In this document: in pieces, positions 33,405 to 45,515 of the stretch
Position numbering within the stretch: position 1 is the first letter of the stretch
Layout: the number at the start of each line of letters is the position of its first letter
Assembly: GCA_028571685.1 (NCBI GenBank)
Contig: CM053158.1
Coordinates: 51,754,501 to 51,818,500, forward strand
Direction: 5' to 3'
Source: Heterohyrax brucei
Taxonomy: Eukaryota > Chordata > Mammalia > Hyracoidea > Procaviidae
Length of the DNA stretch: 64,000 nucleotides
Program-made: the position numbers and the translations under genes
Notes under the pieces: generated by a model
Database searches by the model: none
What the model was told of the DNA's origin: nothing
The model's input: only the letters and a program-made list of their open reading frames with translations

Positions 33405-34505
33405 TTTTTTTTAAACTGTGCTTTAGATGAAGGTTTACAGAACAAACTAGTGTCTCATTAAACAGTTAGTATACGTATGTTATTTTATTGGTTAACAACT
33501 CCACAGCAGGTCAACCCTTTCCTGTCTCAGCCTTGGGCTCCCTATTTTCCTGTCTCCTCCTGTCTTCTAGTCTTGGCCTCTGATGTGCCATACCTCTTCA
33601 TCTCGTTTTGTTTTATGAGCCCTCTAATCTTTGGCTGAAGGGTGAACATCAGGAGTGACTTCATGATTGAGCCGAAAGGGTATCTGGGGAGCATACTGTC
33701 TAGGTTTCTCCAGTCTCTGTCAGACCAGCATATCTGGTTTTGTTTTTGAGTCAGAATTCTGTTCTCTCTTTCTCTCTAATTCTGTCTGGGACCTTCTGTT
33801 GGTGGATGGGCACCATCTAGTTGTACTGGATTCAATCTGCTGAAGGCTCCTCTGGGCCATTAGTCATTTGGACTAATTTTCCTTGGTATCTTTAGTTTTC
33901 TTAATTTTTCCTTGTTCCTAAAGGAGTGAGACCAGTGGAATATCCTAGGTGGTTACTCACAGGCTTTGAAGACCCCAGATGCTACTCACCAAAGTAGAAT
34001 GTAGAATATTTTGTTTATAAACTATGTCATGCTAATTGAGCTTGATGTTCCTCAAGTGCATCCTTCCCAGAGCCAGCAATTTGGTCCCTTGGGGAGTTCG
34101 GATGTGTCTGTGGAGCTTCTGTGACCTTGTCTTGTACAAGCTGTGTTGGCTCCTCAAGTATGGTGTAATTCTTACCCTTCACTCAAGTTAACCACTTACC
34201 TGTTGTCTACTTAGTGTGTCTTCATCCTTACCCTTCCCATCTCTGGTAACCATCAAAGATTGTTTCTTTTTATGTGTAAACCTTTTCATGAGTTTTTACA
34301 ATAGTGAACTCATGCAGTATTTGTCATTTTGTGATTGACTTCTTATACCCAGAAGAATGTTCCCCAGTATCCTTAATTATGAGATGCTTCACAGGGTCAT
34401 TGTTGTTCATCATTATTGCATAATACCCCATTGTGAGTGTGTACCAATTTGTTTATCCATTCATCTGTTGATAGGCGTGAATTTGTCGCTGTCGTTTTGT
34501 AGTGC
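33405..34505 (-). mobile_element. Afrotherian-type L1 3' region
   Basis: A second reverse copy of the long L1 3' region. 'gatgaaggtttacagaac' is preceded by a T-run (poly-A on the minus strand, about 33404-33412). It ends at about 34505, where a new T-run (34508-34520) starts the HAL1-like element. It shares ordered blocks with the copy at 27943-30200, such as 'gaacatcaggagtgactt', 'ctactcaccaaagtagaatg' and 'ccttttcatgagtttttacaa'. Confidence 0.8.
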
Positions 34506-35420
34506 CTTTTTTTTTTTTTGGTGGTGGTAACATTTTCTCTGTTCCTCTTAACTCTCCATGCTGAATTTCTTTGGTTTTGTAGATTTTGTTAATTTATTTA
34601 TTTCATTTTTTAAAATTAATTACCGTAAAAGTAAAATTTCTAGCCAAAGCCATGTCAAGTGCCATTGAGTCAATTATCTCATCTATAATAAACCCTCAAC
34701 ACACCACCCATGCTTGTAGCCAACACAGTCATTTTCTTCTGTGGATAATTCTCTTTTTAAGGCCTTGTAACAGGGGTTTCATACAAAATTTGTCCTTTTG
34801 ACATGGATTGATTTCACTCAGCATGATCTCTTCCAAATGAGAACATCTTACAAGATTTTGTTTTTATGTAGATTATTTTTTCTTTTGATGAATAGTTTTT
34901 TTTTTTTTTTTTTTAACTTTCTATGCAGTTGCCTTGAAAATTACTGTTATGTTCCTAGGTTTGAGCAGGTCTGCTACTTGGCCTTGGCTTGCCTTCCACT
35001 CCATTAGAAAGTACTATGCCTGCACTGTATATTCTGTCTTGTATTATTTTGAGGTTGTTGTCATTTACCGATTAACCTTTCCAGCTCCTGGTTGTAATTC
35101 CTTTGGTTTTGGATAGTCCTTAAGGGTTCATTTCTTTGTCTCATATCTAACTGTTACACTCTTGCATCCTAGATTCAGGCTGTAGTCTGATATTGTTCCC
35201 AAATCAAAGGACTCCCTTTAATGCTTTTAAGTTTTGGTTTGGTTTTTATGTTTTCACTTAATATCTGTTTATCTGGAAATGTCCTGATTTCACCATCAAA
35301 TCTGAATGAGAGTTTTACAGGGTATGTTATTTAGCAAGTTTTTTTCTTTCCAGGTTATATGTATATCATTCCATTCCCTTCTTGCTTGCATGGTTTCCGC
35401 CAAATAATCAGAGTTTAGTC

Positions 35421-36024
35421 TTATTGTTTGTCTTCTGTAGGGGAATTTGTTTTTCTTGTGCTGTTCTGAGTTTTTTGTTTGGTTTTAGCAAGTGTGATGT
35501 TAATATGCCTTGGTGAATTTCTTTTCGGGTCTGTTGTATATGGAGTTCGTTGAACTTCTTGGATGGTTGTCTTTTTATCTTTTGTGATATTAGGGAAGTT
35601 TTCTGTCATCAGTTCTTTGGTGATCCTCTCTGTATTTTCCATTTTCTTCCCCTGTTCTGGAACTCCAGTCACTCAAAAATTTTTGCTTTTAAGTATATCC
35701 TAAATAGGTCTTAGGGCTGCGTCATTCTTTTTGTTGAGTTTTTCTCAGACAGTGCTATATCCAAGTGTTCGTCTTAAGTTTTGCTGATCCTGGTCTTCCA
35801 TCATTACAGATCTGGTCCTCAGCCCTTCTGTGAGACTGTACACTTCTGAACTCTTGTTTATCTTTTAGATTTCTAACAGTTGTTTTTGTATGACTTCTGG
35901 TTGTGAACTTACTTTGACATTTTGTTCCTGTGTTATTTTTATTTATTGTTCTGTAAACTTGCCTGTTTTTTTTTTCCTCATTTTTTGTTGGCATTTTGCG
36001 TAAACTCTTAGCCAAGCCAGACAT
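35421..36024 (-). pseudogene. L1-type ORF1 remnant
   Basis: Two minus-strand frames give pieces of an ORF1-like protein. The upstream piece (35755-36024, 89 codons) is basic and runs into 'RPGSAK'. The downstream piece (35421-35672, 83 codons) contains ENFPN, IQEVQRTPY and RNSPRHI, the same order as the RNA-binding middle region of L1 ORF1 proteins. A frame break lies between 35672 and 35755. The length and break indicate a nonfunctional copy. ORF1 proteins normally bind RNA as a trimer during L1 retrotransposition. Confidence 0.75.
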
Positions 36025-36893
36025 AAACTCTTAGAGTCCTCTGAATTTTAGAGATTTGCATTCCCCGTTAGGTAATTCTAGTGCCTTTTCTTCTACTGGA
36101 AGGTCATCTGGTGTTTTATTTTGGATGTCTACTGGAATCTTCCTGTCCTGCTTTGTTATATGTTTTAATGTAGTCTGCTGTCTTTAGGACATTGCACAGT
36201 TACTGTCTTTGTTTACTGATGGTAGATATGTTTGTTTTGTCCTACTTTTTTGTTTTACTTGGTTATTTCAGAGCAGGCGGGCTGTGTGTTCTTTGTTGTT
36301 TGCTTATCTGTGGTCATAATGTTTTTGATCTCTTTGTCCAATTGACAGGGCCAATCATGGAGCTATGGTATAACAGGGCAGGTGAAGCTGTGGGGGAGGT
36401 GCTGGGATAGGTTGTTTGTGGCACTTACAGGGGCCAACAGAGAGAGCTGGGAATTGGTGTTGGTTAGGTTCCAGTAAGCTTTGCCTGTGCTACTCAGTGG
36501 TGTGATGTTCAGTGAATGGTGCAGGTAGGCAGGAAGGAGGGGCAAGGTTGTGATGTGTGATGCTAAGATGAATTTGGCAAAGAGGAGAGGGGAGAGAAAG
36601 AAGAGCCAAAAGCGAACACACAGATGAACAAAAAGATGGCTACAGGATCTTGCTGTTGGAGTGGAGAGAAGAAAAACCAAGATACGGAGAAAAAAAAGGA
36701 GGAAAAGAAAAAAAAAAACTAGGTAAAAATTTCAAAAAGAAAAGACAAGCTCCCAGGTATCCTGGAGATGTTGCTCTGAAGATCAAAGAGGTGCTTCCCA
36801 GGCTGTGGGGAATAGCCTGACTAGATAGGGTATAGATGTCACAAAGTGTCAGGTATTCAGGAGACAGGAAAAGAAAGTTAAGTATGTAGAGAT

Positions 36894-37055
36894 GGGAAAC
36901 CCTGGTGGTGCAGTGGTTAAGTGCTACTAATACTAACCAAAACATTGACAGTTTGAATCCATCAGGTGTGCCTTAGAAGCCCTATGGGGCAGTTCTGTTC
37001 TGTCTTTTGTGGTCATTATGAGTTGGAATCAACTCAATGGCAGTGGGTTTTGGTT
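36894..37055 (+). mobile_element. AfroSINE-type SINE
   Basis: A forward copy from GGGAAACCCTGGTGGTGCAG to GTGGGTTTTGGTTT. It is well kept (ends 'gagttggaatcaactcaatggc'). It lies within the 5' part of the HAL1-like element and must be younger than it. Confidence 0.9.
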
Positions 37056-38132
37056 TATATGGAGATGAGAACTGATGAATGAAGAAAGACAGGAAGCAAA
37101 AAAGAGGGAAAAGGGAAAAAAGAAATACCTGCAGGGATCACACTGACACAGTTGCACAGACCAGGGACATAGGTCCTCAGCATGCAGTACAAGCCAGCTA
37201 CAAGGGACTCACAAGCTATGAAAAGAAAAAGAAAACAAAGAGGTAAAAGCTTTGAGTATCCTACCAGCATGATGTCATGGACTGGGGGAGTGGTTCCCCA
37301 GTTAAGTGGTGCATTACAGACTTTCAAGATGATATAGAGATGGCATATGGAGCCATTTGTTAGAGAGAAAAGAAGGGGAGGTGGTAGAAGGCATGGAAGA
37401 AACCAAAAGTAACAGAAAAAAACCCAGCACCAGCTACAGACAAGAGGTGCTCAGGCAACTGGCCAGTATCAGCAGGACAAATCCAGGTGGCTGGGGCCAA
37501 GACACTGCAGCCAGTGGGAAGCAGAAGAAGCTAGAGGGGATGGGAAGAATGAGGTTAGGAAAGCATATATTGCATGACACTGGGTGCTCTGTGTCCTGCT
37601 GGGAGCTCCTGAAGCTTCTTTCACATGCTGTGTGTTGGCTGATCCCTGATGTAGGTGGAGCTAATCCCAGTTACATGGACTTTATACTGCCCTGTGGGTT
37701 GAGCCACTTAGGCTAGCTGGGAGGCGTTGGAGGAAGAGCAGCAGGGAGATGATGGGGTGAATGGTGGGGGTAGAATGTGTGTATTGCTGATTATCCAAGT
37801 GCCGTGTCTTGTGCTGGGATTGCCATGAAGCTGTTTTCCCATGCTGTCTGCCAGTCTCCAGTGAGAGTTCACGATGGAGAATCCGCGTTCAGCTGATGCA
37901 GGACTTCCCCTGGTATCTCTTGCTGCTTGCTGTTCTCTGTCAGTTTCATATTCCATTTGGTATTTGACTGAAATCTTTTTCTCTTCATTTAACATTTTGA
38001 GTTCCAAGATTGAAGTTTGCCTCTGTTTTACTTAGTTTATCAGCTTATGGCTATGGACGGATTGCATGATACTGCTTTGGCATGATTCTTAAAGACTGCT
38101 ACAATCCCTTGTGTTTTTAGTGTGAACAACTA

Positions 38133-38320
38133 AAATGAAACCATTGCTAATTAGTCCATTCTGACACATAGCTTACCTGTAGGACAGAGTAGGAGTGCCC
38201 TGGGGAGTTTCTAAGGCTGTACTCTCTTTTGGGAGCATACCGACGTGTCTTTCTCCAGCAGAGTGGTTGAGGGTTTTTGAACCACCGCCACATGCTTTAA
38301 CTGCACCATGAAGGTTCCGG
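38133..38320 (-). mobile_element. AfroSINE-type SINE, diverged
   Basis: A reverse copy from AAAATGAAACCATTGC to 'gcaccatgaaggttccgg'. The middle is strongly altered. A likely MIR tail ('tagagcctggtatgtagtaag', about 38318-38370) follows. Confidence 0.6.
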
Positions 38321-38398
38321 TACACTTATTATAGAGCCTGGTATGTAGTAAGCACTCACCAAAAAGAAGCTGTTACAATTATGTATCCATGATACCTA

Positions 38399-38590
38399 AA
38401 ATCAAACCCACCGCCATCCAGTCAAATTCTGACTTACAGCAACCTAAGAGAATGGAGTACAAGGCAGTAAATTGTAAATTGTCACAGAAGCAGACTGCCA
38501 TACTTTCCTTCTGTGGGGTAGGTGGTGGGTTCAAACCACTGACCACTTGACTAGTAGCCGAGTGCTGAACCACTGTGGTACCAGGTCTTC
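38399..38590 (-). mobile_element. AfroSINE-type SINE, diverged
   Basis: A reverse copy from AAATCAAACCCACCGCC to 'accactgtggtaccaggtc'. It carries 'gtaaattgtaaattgtcac', a small private duplication in the body. Confidence 0.7.
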
Positions 38591-39470
38591 TTGTTTACTG
38601 TGTGCTGTGACTTATTTAGGCAGTCCTCTTTTTGGTGGATATTGATGTCATTTCCAGTTTGCTGCTATTATAAATAAAGCAGCACTGAACATTCTAGTAC
38701 ATACATTTGCTTGCATCTCTGATTCTTTCCTCAGGGTAAATTCCAAAAGTAGATTTGCTGGGTCAGTGGATGGTACATATTGAAATATTCTTGACCTTGT
38801 CACCAAATTATTTTCCAGAAAATACTTTAGCAGCATCTACTTCTTTGCACGTGGCCAGCACCGGTGACTACTCCCCCTCATTTTCTTATTGACAGTTTTC
38901 TCAGTGGAATATGATACAGAATTGTGGTGAAATACTATTCTTTAATAGCTAATGAAGATTTACTTTACATACTCTTTGGATTTTGGCCAATTGCAGTACT
39001 TTTGGGGTTTATTTATTTGTATTATATAGAGTTAAAAATATATATAATGTTTGCATTAATGACTGAAGAGATTTTTTACATTAAGGATTTTGATTTTTTC
39101 AAAAATTTTCTTTTTAATGTTGTATATAATGATTTTTTACTTTTTATATTTTCTTATTTGCACTTATGCCTTTTAAGTTTCTCTAAGAATTTCTACCCAG
39201 TACAGTTTTTCTTGTAATTGCATTATGTTTTCTTCTCTTTGCGCCCTCTTTCTCCTTTTCCATTTCTTCTTTTTTCTCTTTTTTTGTGTTTAACTGTCAG
39301 TCCATCTTGAGTTTCTTTCAGGGCATTGTGTGAGGCAGGGTTTGATTGTGTTGTTAAAAATTAGGCAAGTTGTAGTTCCATAATTCTTTATTAAACAAGT
39401 CTTTTCTATTGCTGATCTAAATTCCTTTTGTATACCTAAATTTTCGTGTATATTCAAGTTTGTGCTTTCT
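38591..39470 (-). mobile_element. Old L1 3' fragments
   Basis: Reverse-oriented L1M-type pieces. One contains 'gtcatttccagtttgctgct' and 'gtaaattccaaaagtagatttgctggg'; the other has 'gtccatcttgagtttctttcagg' and 'ttctttattaaacaagtc'. An AT-rich stretch between them (about 38930-39190) shows a frame rich in F, L and I, which is compositional. Edges are approximate. Confidence 0.5.
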
Positions 39471-39497
39471 CTTCGGTTTCATAGAGAATGAAATGTG

Positions 39498-39655
39498 TTT
39501 GCAGTCTGGTATCCAACTCCACCAGCGTGTGCTTTGTTGCCTTGGACAAGTTACTGTGCCTAAGCTGTTATTTGTTCATCTGAAAATGGGAGTGATAATT
39601 GAACCACCTTATGGGAATACTGTGGGGAATAAATGAGGTCATGTGTATGATCATG
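39498..39655 (+). repeat. MIR-type SINE
   Basis: The blocks 'ttgccttggacaagttact', 'ttgttcatctgaaaatggga' and 'gggaataaatgaggtcatg' follow the MIR order in forward orientation. Confidence 0.65.
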
Positions 39656-39927
39656 TATATTTCCTTTTGTCTTGTGCAGGCCCAGTTATAACCTGGTTGT
39701 ATCAAGAAGACCTGGTAGCACAGTGTTGTTCTGGAATCCTTTCTGGTCTAGCATTTGTCTCATATTTTTCATTTTATAGGAAGTTGTTATTACTGTAAGT
39801 GGATATCTGCTGCTTAGTTTATCTTGTAATGTGTGAGGAGCCTGTGTAGTGACTTCTGAAAGATGTCCAACAATAAGTTCTCTTCTAATCTTTTGTAGGC
39901 ATACCGTAATTATCACTTCTACTACAA

Positions 39928-40087
39928 GGAAACCCTGGTGTCATAGTGGTTCAGTGCTAATGTCTGCTAACCAAAAGGTCAGGAGTTTGAAACTGCCAGA
40001 TGCTCCTTGGAAACTCTGTGGGGCAGTTCTGCTCTGACCTGTAGGGTCGCTATGAGTTGGAATTGACTCAGCAGTCGTGGGTTTTAT
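39928..40087 (+). mobile_element. AfroSINE-type SINE
   Basis: A forward copy from GGAAACCCTGGTGTCATAG to 'gactcagcagtcgtgggtttta'. It is well preserved ('gtagggtcgctatgagttgg'). A second forward copy follows at 40191. Confidence 0.9.
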
Positions 40088-40190
40088 TACAAGAATACTG
40101 TGCTCTGGTGTGAGTGGCTATTAACCAGTAGCCATCTGGGCAGTGAGGTTAGGGAACACCTGGGGAATTTCAGGTTACTTTATATGAAAT

Positions 40191-40347
40191 GGAAACCGTG
40201 ATAGCGTAGTGATTAACAACTATGTTTGTTAAGCAAGGGGCAGCAGTCCTAATGCAGCAGCCGCTCCTTGGAAACTCTATGGAGCAGTTCTTCTCTGTCC
40301 TATAGAGTCCCTATTAGCTGGAATCAGCTTGACAGCAGAGGGGTTTT
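40191..40347 (+). mobile_element. AfroSINE-type SINE
   Basis: A forward copy from GGAAACCGTGATAGCGTAG to 'cagcagaggggttttc'. The head is more diverged than in the copy at 39928, pointing to a separate, older insertion and not a tandem duplication. Confidence 0.8.
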
Positions 40348-40904
40348 CTTATTTTATATAAAATATACAGGAATAGAGGCTGAAGGATCGTGTTGCAGAG
40401 CAGAAAAGTAGCATGATTGTTCTTACTGCAGTTAGCTTTATGGTTTTGTTGCTTATTTAATAGTATAAATCTGTAATTATTTTTAATAGATTGTTTATAA
40501 AAAGGTTTTGTATTAAAACCTTTTTGACAACAGTGAGTTTAAAAGAAATCAGAGTTTGTTTAAGAAAATATTCTGTGATTTCCTCCCTGCACACACAGTG
40601 AAATCACTGAACACAGAAGAATTATAAGACCCGTTTGCTGAAGAAGTACCCGTATCTTTTTCAAAATTAGTACTTATTTTAAGAACACTATGCCTTCACA
40701 GAGCTGTGGTAGCTGCGCTTGTATTTTACTCGGTAAAACGTGACTTTTCACTTAGATCAAGTGACTCTTACTAAATTAATTTCACTCATCTTAGAGTCCC
40801 AGTTTTCTTGAGCACATATGAAAGGATTGAACTGTTACTATGTGGCACAATTTGGGTCTGAACTAATTTACACACAGTAAATTTTCAAAAGAATCATAAG
40901 GCAG

Positions 40905-41060
40905 TTTAGTTAATGTGTTTTGTCTTGTAAAAATTTTGTCAAAGGAAAGTACTTAGAGTGAAGTTAAAAAGATGACCTGCAAAAATATTCAGGCTAAAAT
41001 ATTTATGCATTTTAGTACAAAATGGTAAAATTGAGGATAGTCTCGATTTAGAGGAGTAAA
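40905..41060 (+). repeat. Spaced repeat, copy A
   Basis: Starts 'taatgtgttttgtcttgtaa' and contains 'caaaatggtaaaattgag'. It is about three-quarters identical over some 150 bases to copy B at 42119-42275. I do not recognise a repeat family. Copy C is shorter. Confidence 0.6.
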
Positions 41061-41390
41061 TGATGCCATTTGTATGTAAACATCAGTCAGCTTTTCCAGT
41101 AATAGTTACAGTTTTTCTCCCAGTTATTTGTGGAATCAATGTAAAAGTCTTGGAATTTCATTCTATTTGTCATAGGTTTCATTAAAATTTTAACAAAGAT
41201 AAAGTTTTCTGGTGTGGTAATGATACAGATGTGAATTTTGGTGTGAAACAGTGGTAAGAACCAATTTTACTGGATTAGGAAATTTATGGAGCAAATATAT
41301 ATTTGGAAGCCACTATGTTGAACACAGAGGTCATAAGTCATCCAAACTGCAATATCAGCTGTTGAGTAGAAGCTGTACTTACAATATATG

Positions 41391-41525
41391 GTTATGCATT
41401 CAGCTGCCAACCCAAAGGTCACACGTTTGAATCCACCAGCCACTCCTTAGAAACACTTTGGGGCAGTTTTACCCTGTCACAACACAGCATGAGTTGGAAT
41501 TGACTGGACAAAAACAGATTTGGTT
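41391..41525 (+). mobile_element. AfroSINE-type SINE, 5'-truncated
   Basis: A forward copy that lacks the first part of the tRNA-like head and starts at 'gttatgcattcagctgcc'. The body and 'gcatgagttggaattgac' block are clear, and the tail is 'aaaacagatttgg'. Confidence 0.8.
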
Positions 41526-42118
41526 ATGGTGTTATACAGATACACATACTACACAATTTTTGTATTTTGCCTGATGTTAAATATAAACAAGTATTTTAGC
41601 CCTTGACACTGGACATTAGAGATGTTTGAGACTTTGAGAAATAATTTTGAAGATCAGTCTAAGTGTTCCTTGATGACATTGACTTCTGTAAATGAATACT
41701 CCAGATTTTTGTTGCATTTTATTCTAAGTTAGTTGGAAATCCTGATATTCAAAGAATAGAGTACAAGCACACTCACACTCGTGACTTTCCTTAGAAGCTG
41801 TTAGCAAATTACAATTTAGGGGGGTGAAAATAAGGCTTAGGGGCGGAAAGACATTGTGATCTCTACGCTGCTTTACTTCATTGGCTCAAGCAGGGAAAGA
41901 ACAGAACAAATGAAATAAAGAGAGCTCAGAAGATGAAGAGGTATTAATTTCTAAATTCTGTACTTGTACTTTGAAGTATCTCACCTTGTAGGAAGGATTT
42001 TTTGAGGGAACTCCTATTTTTAATGTGAATGCTGTGGAGAAACGAAATGAAATTGATGAAGCCTACAGTTTTGCAGTATCTAAATTTCACCAAATTTTCT
42101 AAAGATTCATAAAGCGGT

Positions 42119-42275
42119 TTAATTTAATGTGTTTGTAATGTAAAAATTTTGTCAAAAAAAGTGATTAGAATGGAGCTAAAAAGTTAATCTATAAGAATAT
42201 TTAGACTAAAATACTTATACGTTTTGATACAAAATGGTAAAATTGAGAATATTCTCAACTTCGGGGAGTTTGCTG
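42119..42275 (+). repeat. Spaced repeat, copy B
   Basis: The counterpart of copy A, in the same orientation, with the anchor 'taatgtgttt' at 42125, which is 1,214 bases after that of copy A (40911). Shared blocks include 'gtaaaaattttgtcaaa', 'aatatt..ag.ctaaaata' and 'acaaaatggtaaaattgag'. Confidence 0.6.
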
Positions 42276-43355
42276 TATCTAACAGGTAGCTCAGCACCCA
42301 TGAAGAAAATGTTTTTCACTTATGGACCAGAGATACTGACAATTCAGTCTTGAAGAATATTTCTGGTAATTTTATGAAAATAATACCAGTTATTTTTTAA
42401 CGTCTTCCAGAAAAGGTGATGTGGTAGGAGATAGATAGGTACAGTAATTAAACTGAATAAAACTAGTTAAAGGACAAGAAAATGTACTGAGAAAATTATT
42501 TATGCTGTTATTTTAAAAGAAGGTGTGTTAAGATGATAAATTACTTAGCAACCTTAACAATAAAGCAACTGACATACACACTAAAACCTTTGAAAGCTGG
42601 AACAGTGTAAGGTGGAAACCTATTAGAGGAGGAAATCTCAAATATTGTGTGCAAAAATGATCACCAGAGAAGTGGTGAGACTGCACTCTGTCAAAAGGGG
42701 TAAACTTTGCCAAACCTGAAAAAACAAGGCAGTTCCATCAAGTTTCAGCTCTCACAGTTTTTGCTGTAGTAAGTTCTTGTGACTATCTTCAATATTGTTA
42801 CTGTATTTTCTTTGATTTTTCTACTCAGTTTTTTGCCGGTTCCATGTCACTTTAATTATTCTGACTAAATTAGTCGTCATTACACGTTAAAAAACCTTAT
42901 TAAACTTTTTTTGTAAAACGGATAGTTGAAATTCTTGTTGACCTAAAAGTAATTTCTGTTTGCATCTTGATTGAAACTCAAAGTAACTAAGTTGCCTCAG
43001 AGGAATTGACATCTTTTTTGTGTTACATCTGCCTGTCAAAAGAACAGTTTAATTATCCTCTTGCTTAAGTATTTCTTTTTGCTTGTCATTAAAATTTTGT
43101 AGTTATGTGTCTATATCTAGGTAAGAAAGATATGTCCTGTTCATATTTTCTTAACTGACTTTTTGATATGTGGAAAATCTGTATTTTACATATTTTATAT
43201 TTGACCTTTTAATTGAACTCACATCAGTGTGGTTTTGCCTTTGTTGTAATTATATTTCCAGAAAAGCAAGAACATTGTGACATCTCATCTAGATATCTTG
43301 TTTTTCCATATTTCATTTTCGTGCTTTATTGCATTGGCTCATGTTGAATGCAAAC
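42276..43355. other. AT-rich interval, nothing recognised
   Basis: No gene or named repeat is seen between copies B and C of the spaced repeat. Confidence 0.35.
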
Positions 43356-43425
43356 ATGTATTTAATGTGTTTCATCTTGTAAAAATAATTGTCAAAGAGT
43401 GATACTCAGAACAGTGTTTTACTAG
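43355..43425 (+). repeat. Spaced repeat, copy C, short
   Basis: The anchor 'taatgtgttt' recurs at 43363, 1,238 bases after copy B, followed by 'catcttgtaaaaat..ttgtcaaa'. Only about 50 bases compare, so this third copy is weaker than A and B. Confidence 0.4.
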
Positions 43426-44904
43426 CAGTGGTAGGACTTAGTTTGTGGTACAGTTGTCTTTAAAGGCTAGACTTAAATCTCTCAAGGGTAGGACTTTATA
43501 CCTCTACAGGATCTTTACACAAACATAGGCATTTTATAAAGGTTGAAAGTGTGTATCTTAGAATACCGTTTCAAAAAGTTAGAATAAAATACAGGTACTA
43601 AATGCTCCCTTAGATGAAATGCTTAGAGATGATGTATTTGATTAAATTAAGTAATATGGAAAAACTTGAGGGAATTTGTTTCAATTTTGTATTCCATCCT
43701 TTACATTCTTTTGGTCGGCATTATAGTAGACCGGTCATGAACAGTGGAAATGAAAAGATCTGTAGCTTTCTCTTTGAGATCATTTCATTGCAGCACAGTG
43801 TATAATGAGGTCCGCATACCTGATTCCACTTTTATTTTTCTGTATTTACCCTCTCTCCCAAAACAGTTATAACTGGTTGTAAAGCTAAAATGCAAAATTG
43901 CATTAAAAACAAAGCAGTAAAAATAGAATGTTATTTGCATGTCAGAAATATATATGTTAAACATAGACTGTAACTTGAGAAGCCTGGAAACATGCATGTC
44001 CTCTGTGGCTGTAACCTTTGTCATCTGACTAAGCCATCACCACATTTATTGTTTTAGTTTTGGTAATTATCCAAAGTTTTCTTTTGACCAACCAAACATC
44101 GCTCACCAAAGAAGAAAATGTGCCTTCCCTATGTTCTACCCTCTATGTGAGTACTCCCAGGAGTACTTTGGGGGGAAGATGGCTATATATTGTTGTGTTC
44201 TGAGTCAACAAATAAAAATACCCTGTAATTTATGTGATTTTGTTTTATAGCACACTTTACTGTTATAAATGTCTTGACGTTTTATAGAATGATTTTTGTG
44301 GATGGAGCCTTGATCGTTTTATGCTGTAGGAATTGCTTCCTTTGGAAAGATTTATATTTATTCCTTTGAGAATTTAAGCTAGAACAAATCAACACTCAAG
44401 CTATCCATTTCAGACATTATTCTCCTCAGAACCTCATTCTAAATTGCGTAAATATTGGAGGGAATAGTTTTCTCAATGTTTGTTGGTAATACTTGCGAAG
44501 TGAGCATGACTTTTTGTGTCTCTGGTTATATAATTTGTCTCTTGAGAAAAACCAAACCCTCTGAAGCTGGGGAGGAAACACATCCACAATGACGGCTTCA
44601 CAATGTCTAGTCAGAAGGGGCGGAGAGAGTGCCTTCTGTTTGCAGGGGAGCCTTGAAGCTGTGATTGCACAGCCAGCCTGCTGCTTTTGCCTGATTTGCA
44701 TGCCATAGAGAGGTAAAAAACATGGTGAGTACAGATAGCTAGAGAAAATTCACTTCTTAATCTGGTACCTGCATATATGAGCTGGTGGCATGAACTGAGC
44801 CAAAACCCAAAATGGATTAGTACAAATGGAGGCTCTTCTGACAGAAGTGGGATACCTAGCTGGGTTTATCGGAACAAAATTTAAGATTGGCCTCTCTTCC
44901 TAAA
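43426..44904. other. Unique interval, nothing recognised
   Basis: No transposon or exon is supported. Short frames on both strands lack motifs. CAGGAGTACTTTGG near 44158-44172 follows 'gtgagtactcccagg', giving a small local inverted repeat. Confidence 0.4.
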
Positions 44905-45095
44905 GAAGCCCAGCTGGCATAGTGGTTAAAGTGTTCAGCTGCTAACTGAAAGCAGTTTGAACCCTCCAGCTATTTTGCAGAAGGATGTGACATTCTGCTT
45001 CTGTAAGGATTACAGCCTTGGGAACCCTATGGGACATTTCTGATCCATCCTGTAGGGTTGCTGTGAGCTGGAAGCGGCAACAAGGTTGGCTTTTC
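44905..45095 (+). mobile_element. AfroSINE-type SINE
   Basis: A forward copy from GAAGCCCAGCTGGCATAGTG to 'caacaaggttggcttttc'. The body holds an extra segment ('gaaggatgtgacattctgct...') not present in most copies. Confidence 0.8.
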
Positions 45096-45239
45096 TTTGT
45101 AATGATTTTGTTTTTCCACAGACTAAGTTTATTGAGGACTTGTAGGCACATGCTTCTCTGGCTTTTTTCGTTGTTCACGGAGCATTATTTTGTTTTGAGA
45201 CCATACTTAATAGATACATAACTAGAACTTCTCTGCCAG

Positions 45240-45450
45240 GTACTGTTCCAATTGTTTTATAACTTTTAGCTTATGTAATTTATTTAATCCTCACAGTGAC
45301 TCTGAGGTAGGGCCTACTATTACTCTCATATTACAGATGGGGAAACTGAGGCACAGAGAGGTTAAGAAATTTATTAGGCCAAGGTCAAATAACTAGTAAG
45401 TGGGATAGACAGGATTTGAACCCAGGCAGTCTTGCTCAAGGGTTTTTGCT
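45240..45450 (-). repeat. MIR-type SINE, well preserved
   Basis: A reverse MIR with 'ttatttaatcctcacagtgac', 'acagatggggaaactgaggc', 'acagagaggttaag' and 'aggatttgaacccaggcag'. This is the clearest MIR in the window. Confidence 0.85.
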
Positions 45451-45515
45451 CTCAACAAGCTTGCTAGGTGATTTATAATCATTATTTTTGGAGGAGAAAG
45501 TGATGGTGGAGATTA

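Larger units (their letters stand above)
34507..38105 (-). mobile_element. HAL1-like (half-L1) element
   Basis: A reverse-oriented retroposon with a T-run at its 3' end (34508-34520), an ORF1 remnant at about 35421-36024, and a long 5' region up to about 38105. Only an L1 ORF1-type frame is seen and no reverse transcriptase frame, which fits the HAL1 design. A SINE (36894-37055) interrupts the 5' part. The right limit is the least certain: the last few hundred bases (to 'gcatgattcttaaagactgc') read as related 5' sequence from memory only. Confidence 0.55.

Noticed and set aside
36192-36410. Cys- and Leu-rich 72-codon frame resembling a membrane protein
   Set aside because: It lies on the opposite strand to the HAL1-like ORF1 region and is explained by that element's T-rich complement.
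38924-39217. 97-codon hydrophobic frame
   Set aside because: The Phe, Leu and Ile content comes from AT-rich sequence between two L1 fragments. No start context or family match is seen.
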